Below are positions 7,225-10,271 of a DNA stretch of 10,271 nucleotides, piece by piece. The stretch lies in assembly GCA_050290865.1 (NCBI GenBank), contig JBNKIW010000075.1, positions 1 to 10,271 of the forward strand. The letters run 5' to 3'. Both the position numbers and the translations under genes were made by a program. The DNA is from JARRLC01 sp050290865 (GTDB taxonomy: Bacteria; Pseudomonadota; Alphaproteobacteria; Rhizobiales; Rhodomicrobiaceae). Under the pieces are notes generated by a model. The model saw nothing but the letters and a program-made list of their open reading frames with translations, was not told the DNA's origin and did no database searches. Position 1 is the first letter of the stretch. The number at the start of each line of letters is the position of its first letter.

Positions 7225-7515
7225 ATGAGCACGAAGGTCGTACTGGAGTCGGAAGTGAACCCCGCTAAGCTGGAGCGCTTCAAGCCATTTCTGGAAGAAA
7301 ATCTTCCGAACGTGCGGGGTTTTGACGGCTGTCTTGGCGTGTCAATCCTGCATAATCCTGAAACCTATGGCTTGCTCATTTACGAGGAGTGGAAATCAGA
7401 AGCGCATCACAAGGCGTATATCCGTGCGATCAAGCAGTCCGGTGTTCTTGATCAGCTTTCATCCTACCTGATGCGCGCTCCCAGCATAAAATACTTCGTG
7501 CGTCTGCCAATCTAA
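7225..7515 (+). CDS. ABM-domain protein (YgiN-like putative quinol monooxygenase)
   Basis: This is a 96-aa cytosolic protein with the size and pattern of the antibiotic biosynthesis monooxygenase fold (dimeric alpha+beta barrel). It opens with a strand (KVVLESEVNP), then a helix, GFDGCLGVSIL (32-42), a strand GLLIYEEWKSEAHHKAYI (49-66) with the typical E-W-x-S-x-x-A-H motif, and a C-terminal strand IKYFVRLPI. Family members oxidise small quinols or aromatics without a cofactor or act as heme or peroxide-linked helpers; the substrate here is unknown. The ATG at 7225 has GGAG (7215-7218) at 6-nt spacing and beats the upstream ATG at 7168, which lacks a site and adds an unrelated tail. It may be a target of the upstream AraC-type regulator. 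Confidence 0.78.
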   Translation: MSTKVVLESEVNPAKLERFKPFLEENLPNVRGFDGCLGVSILHNPETYGLLIYEEWKSEAHHKAYIRAIKQSGVLDQLSSYLMRAPSIKYFVRLPI

Positions 7516-7525
7516 CCCTCTCCAA

Positions 7526-7588
7526 CGCGGGGCGCAACACATCGCGTCCCGCCCTCGCGGTCAGCCGGGCGCAGTCGCGGGGCGCAAC
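7526..7588. repeat. Two 13-bp direct repeats
   Basis: CGCGGGGCGCAAC occurs at 7526-7538 and again at 7576-7588, 50 bp apart. The first copy forms the left arm of the stem-loop after the ABM gene. Its meaning is unknown. Confidence 0.5.
7527..7552 (+). terminator. Stem-loop just after the ABM gene
   Basis: GCGGGGCGC (7527-7535) pairs with GCGTCCCGC (7544-7552) over an 8-nt loop, 9 bp with one G-U. It starts 12 bp after the ABM stop. No T-tract follows, so it would be a 3'-stabilising structure or a weak terminator. Confidence 0.35.
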
Positions 7589-7896
7589 CCAGCACGGCGG
7601 TACCAAAACGAACCTGTCATCCGGTGATCGGCAGCGCTACACCGTCAGCGAGGAGCTGCGCAAGGTCACCGGGAAAAGCGCTCATGGAACAAGCGGCCCC
7701 GCGCACACCCGCCCCGCCCCGCCGCGACGGACGGCGCCAGACGCAATCGTCCGAGATGGCGGCGCCGAGCGAAGAAGTCCGCCGCGGCTTGAGACTGGTG
7801 CCCTCGATCAACTGCCCGTGGTCGCGCGACGAGATGTACGGCCGCTGCGGTGCCTCGCGCGTTCCGACAGCAACCCGCACTCCGCCTTGTTTCGCC
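7589..7896. other. GC-rich stretch without a supported gene
   Basis: A plus-strand frame opens at 7624 and a minus-strand frame spans 7617-7880, but neither shows a domain, a ribosome binding site or a sensible composition, and both are rich in Arg, Pro and Ala as in spurious GC-rich frames. The stretch lies between the tail ends of two convergent genes. It may be a degraded remnant. Confidence 0.45.
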
Positions 7897-8829
7897 TCAG
7901 CGCTTCATATTCGCAAATCGAACATCGTAGTGCGGGCGACTTGCAGGAATGTCGGGGAGACCAACCAGGTAGATAGCCTCCGGTCGATAGTTGAAATAAC
8001 CTTCAAACACAAAATCATTCCAGTAATGGTGCGAGGGGCCGTACTTCATGTGCTGTTCGTAAGCATTGATGCGATCCTGCCGCGGCGCTGCGGGCAATGC
8101 GCGGTCGAAATACTCCTGCCACGCCGGCAGCGCCGGTTCGCACAGGACATAGGGCGTTGTGAATACAACATGCTCAGAAGAGTGCGGGTATGGTGGCGGT
8201 AACACACGAGCATACCAGAGTTCGCCTTTCGATCCTCGGTATTGTGACGGAACAAGACAGCGGCGTTCCGCGTCAGTGACGAGATCGCGCAGAACGACGA
8301 GGTCACCATCGGTGCCCCCGTGGACATGAATGCCCATGTGGGATTGCTGCAACAAATCCATCAGACGCAACAAATCATCTTCCATTCCCAACGCGCCCCC
8401 GACAGCAAGAACCACCTTACCAAAAGTCTCCTTCGTCGCGCCTGCACAGGCATCGAAAGTGGCCCAGCAACTGAAATACGACGTCGTAAGCGGACTCATC
8501 GGCGGGCCGCCGGGACAGTAGTAATCCTCCGCTTTGGCAACGATTTTCGAAAGCGGCTTCATGGCGCGATGACCGGAGAGTTCCTCCGTCATCACCGATA
8601 GCTGATTTTGAGCGTACACATAGGCCGCATGCGCAGGGTGTAATTGCGCCAGGCGTTGCGGAGTTGCGATCGTTCTCTGCTGCTCTTCGGCTTTGGCTTT
8701 TGCTGCAATGACTGCCTTTAGATCAACGACCTCGCTTTGCTGTTGACGCCTTATCTCGGCCAGTAACGTGTCAGCTATTCTCGTGTCGCCCGCAGCTTTT
8801 CTTGTTCCTCTCTTGGTGTGCTTGACCAT
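7897..8829 (-). CDS. Conserved-looking protein of unknown function, 310 aa
   Basis: I do not recognise this protein. It is cytosolic, with no signal peptide or membrane helix. Residues 1-60 are a Lys/Arg/Ala/Gln-rich, probably helical or disordered tail (KHTKRGTRK at 3-11). The globular part runs from about 64 to 305 and has distinctive clusters: YYCPGGPPMSPLT (103-115), SCWATFDACAG (120-130), HMGIHVHGG (164-172), LWYARVLPPPYPHSS (204-218) and a C-terminal segment rich in Tyr and His. The HxHxxHG-like cluster could bind metal, but no known catalytic motif is clear. The ATG at 8829 has GGAG at 9-nt spacing. It lies 160 bp downstream of the 154-aa gene on the same strand and is probably cotranscribed with it. 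Base composition looks less GC-rich than hrpB, which suggests acquisition. Confidence 0.75.
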   Translation of the reverse strand: MVKHTKRGTRKAAGDTRIADTLLAEIRRQQQSEVVDLKAVIAAKAKAEEQQRTIATPQRLAQLHPAHAAYVYAQNQLSVMTEELSGHRAMKPLSKIVAKAEDYYCPGGPPMSPLTTSYFSCWATFDACAGATKETFGKVVLAVGGALGMEDDLLRLMDLLQQSHMGIHVHGGTDGDLVVLRDLVTDAERRCLVPSQYRGSKGELWYARVLPPPYPHSSEHVVFTTPYVLCEPALPAWQEYFDRALPAAPRQDRINAYEQHMKYGPSHHYWNDFVFEGYFNYRPEAIYLVGLPDIPASRPHYDVRFANMKR

Positions 8830-8989
8830 GACATGGTTCTCCGACAGTTCAGGAAATATTGGTCGTCTTTAGCTAGCCATGTGCAGAATCTTCACCGCGC
8901 TAAACATAACGGCGCAATCACCCCGCCCCAAGTCCGTCCAAGTTCAGCCGGGTTCGCCCCTCTCCGGCCTCGCCACATCGAGTGCAGCC

Positions 8990-9454
8990 TCATGCGGCGG
9001 TGGAGATTGCAGCAGCTGAAATGTGAAGATGATCCTCTTGGAGACGCGCGTCCCAGGACACGATGGTGCGGCGATCGTCGGGAAACAGATCTTGTTTCTT
9101 GGCGATCAGTCTTTCGAGATTGTCGATCACGTCGCGTCGTTTCGCTTCATCAAGGCCAGGAACAGACGCGACCAATTGCCGGACCGCGTTGGATTGCTGA
9201 GCGGCGGGCAGCAAACTGATGTTCCAGGCGGTGGCGATGTGGCTGATCGCCGTTTGATATCCGGCTACTGGCAAGCCCGCTGGCACCTCAGAGCTAACCA
9301 GTACATGCAGAGCGTTGGAAATCTTCTGTTCCTGCGGCAGGTTGGTGCGAACATGGATCTCCGTCGCGCCCGCGGACTTCCGAACGGCATTTCTGGCTCT
9401 TTTTGACTGCGCACCAAACTGAATGGTGGACTTTCTTCTGCGCGCCGCTCCCAT
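8990..9454 (-). CDS. Small protein of unknown function with basic N-terminus, 154 aa
   Basis: I cannot name this protein. Residues 1-30 form a strongly basic tail (RRRK at 5-8, KRARNAVRK at 18-26). From about 44 a helical core follows, with AWNISLLP (76-83), then LERLIAKKQDLFPDDRR (113-129) and a short strand TIVSWDARL. The combination AWN-LLP, a helix, LI-KK-LFPDDRR and a final strand recalls an uncharacterised cytosolic family seen in accessory DNA, but I cannot verify this. The ATG at 9454 has a strong GGGAGG site at about 8-nt spacing, supporting a real gene. It precedes the 310-aa gene on the same strand with a 160-bp gap. Confidence 0.75.
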   Translation of the reverse strand: MGAARRRKSTIQFGAQSKRARNAVRKSAGATEIHVRTNLPQEQKISNALHVLVSSEVPAGLPVAGYQTAISHIATAWNISLLPAAQQSNAVRQLVASVPGLDEAKRRDVIDNLERLIAKKQDLFPDDRRTIVSWDARLQEDHLHISAAAISTAA

Positions 9455-9766
9455 CGCTTGTGCCTCCCTTTCGAAGTGTCAGCGTATTCCGGTGTGTCCG
9501 CGGATTACGAATCGCTCTCTTGATGCTGGTTAAGCATATGGCGTCAGCTGCGAGCTTGCTAGGCGGGGCGGTCACCGTCCGGGATTTCTCCACATACGAG
9601 TTCCACGGAATGCCTTTCGCCGCTGATCAGCCAGTTGAAGAAGTGCACCCGCACAGCACACGGTGTGGCGTTGATCGGCATTGGTCTCCGAACAAGGTAC
9701 GCCACTCGGCGATATCGGGCAAAAAGGCGTATGAGGAGTTGGCGCGCTTGGCGCTGCGGCCGACGC
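9455..9766. other. Upstream stretch without a supported gene
   Basis: This holds the upstream region of the 154-aa gene, with its ribosome binding site near 9463-9468. Frames on both strands read through parts of it without a recognisable domain. A short phrase in one plus-strand frame (HWSPNKVRHSA, about 9677-9709) faintly recalls the C-terminal box of tyrosine recombinases, but the surrounding residues do not support it. Confidence 0.35.
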
Positions 9767-10271
9767 ATGAAGCCAAAACCAGTTCAGTCCCTCGCTGAGA
9801 ACGCCACAGTGAGTAGGACGGCGCCTGGATGTTCTACGGCGCGGATTGTGGGGCAGCAAAAAGCGTTGGCGATCGCCGTGCGCGCGGAACGTTCTGGCAA
9901 ATGGTGCCGGCTGAGAAGTGCCGATGGGGAAAGCGCGCCCGTGGTGCAGCCGTCCCTAGCGGCCATCTTCCAACGACTGTTGTCGAACGCAAAGCGACTA
10001 CTACCCCAACACGACGCCAAAGACGGGTATTGTGCAGGTTTCTCGGATGCCGGGCTGGCTCGGTGGTGCGGCATGCACTGCCCGGCGTCCGAGAAGCGCC
10101 AAAGCTCGAAATCGCGGGTGGTGGCGCACCGGCGGTGCAACACAGCTATGGGGATTTGGCGAAAACGGGTTGGCTGGGTTGATGCGACCGCGCCCGATGA
10201 GCGAGGTGAACTGGCGGCGTGGGCCGGACTTCCCAGGTCTTGCGGTTGGATGATAGGCCTGCAGACGAAGG
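9767..10271 (+). CDS. Reading frame open to the right edge, doubtful
   Basis: From the ATG at 9767 (MKPKPVQSLAENATVSR) one frame has no stop to the window end, 168 codons, and the frame is open from 9563. The content is rich in Arg, Cys and Trp, and I see no domain, no ribosome binding site and no GC-biased third positions. Other frames on both strands are also long here. It may be spurious or the start of a gene outside the window. Confidence 0.15.
   Translation, partial: MKPKPVQSLAENATVSRTAPGCSTARIVGQQKALAIAVRAERSGKWCRLRSADGESAPVVQPSLAAIFQRLLSNAKRLLPQHDAKDGYCAGFSDAGLARWCGMHCPASEKRQSSKSRVVAHRRCNTAMGIWRKRVGWVDATAPDERGELAAWAGLPRSCGWMIGLQTK

Noticed and set aside
8920..8980. GGTTCGCCCC segment resembling the T-arm of a tRNA
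   Set aside because: The stem does not pair as a T-arm and no acceptor, D or anticodon arm can be built around it.
7897..9454. Reading the two-gene module as a classical toxin-antitoxin pair
   Set aside because: The genes are 160 bp apart, the larger protein is much bigger than usual toxins, and no toxin or antitoxin fold is recognisable.
9477..9520. Sequence after TGTCAGCGTATTCCGGTG that recalls, from memory, ends of IS21-type elements
   Set aside because: No matching second end, target duplication or transposase is present in the window, so the resemblance cannot be supported.
9677..9709. Phrase HWSPNKVRHSA resembling a tyrosine-recombinase C-terminal box
   Set aside because: Only about ten residues match, and neither the following residues in any frame nor the preceding ones look like an integrase.

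Overview
The window reads as chromosome from an alphaproteobacterium, most likely Hyphomicrobiales. The evidence is the GC-rich coding, the character of the HrpB helicase and an IS1380-type element. Two housekeeping-type genes on the minus strand are flanked by mobile or accessory DNA on both sides. Species cannot be told from the sequence alone.

Layout: (1) 1-1260, minus strand: the 5' three quarters of an IS1380-family transposase. It is broken by a frameshift, and its 3' end lies off the left edge. The frameshift is caused by a 40-bp insertion that is an inverted copy of a stretch about 600 bp away in the same gene. (2) 1493-3967, minus: hrpB, a complete DEAH-box ATP-dependent RNA helicase. 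(3) 4101-5123, minus: a complete tryptophanyl-tRNA synthetase of the alternative (second) TrpRS type. A G-tract region separates it from hrpB, and its leader can form two mutually exclusive stems. (4) 5209-5693: about 485 bp with no recognisable gene, ending in a terminator-like hairpin. (5) 5694-7012, plus: a four-helix membrane protein whose stop overlaps the start of an AraC-family regulator. An AT-rich control-like region with direct repeats follows (7013-7110), then a YgiN/ABM-domain protein (7225-7515). (6) 7516-7896: GC-rich DNA without a convincing gene. (7) 7897-9454, minus: two unrecognised proteins (310 and 154 aa), both with strongly basic N-terminal tails, which probably form a two-gene accessory module. 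(8) 9455-10271: no confident gene. One low-confidence reading frame stays open to the right edge.

How they may work together: trpS and hrpB are codirectional and could be cotranscribed, but 133 bp and a G-tract lie between them. The membrane protein and the AraC regulator are almost certainly translated from one message. The ABM protein downstream is a plausible target of the regulator, because the AT-rich DNA in front of it carries direct repeats spaced like AraC half-sites. The 310/154-aa pair is the best candidate for an undescribed system, but its function cannot be assigned from sequence alone.
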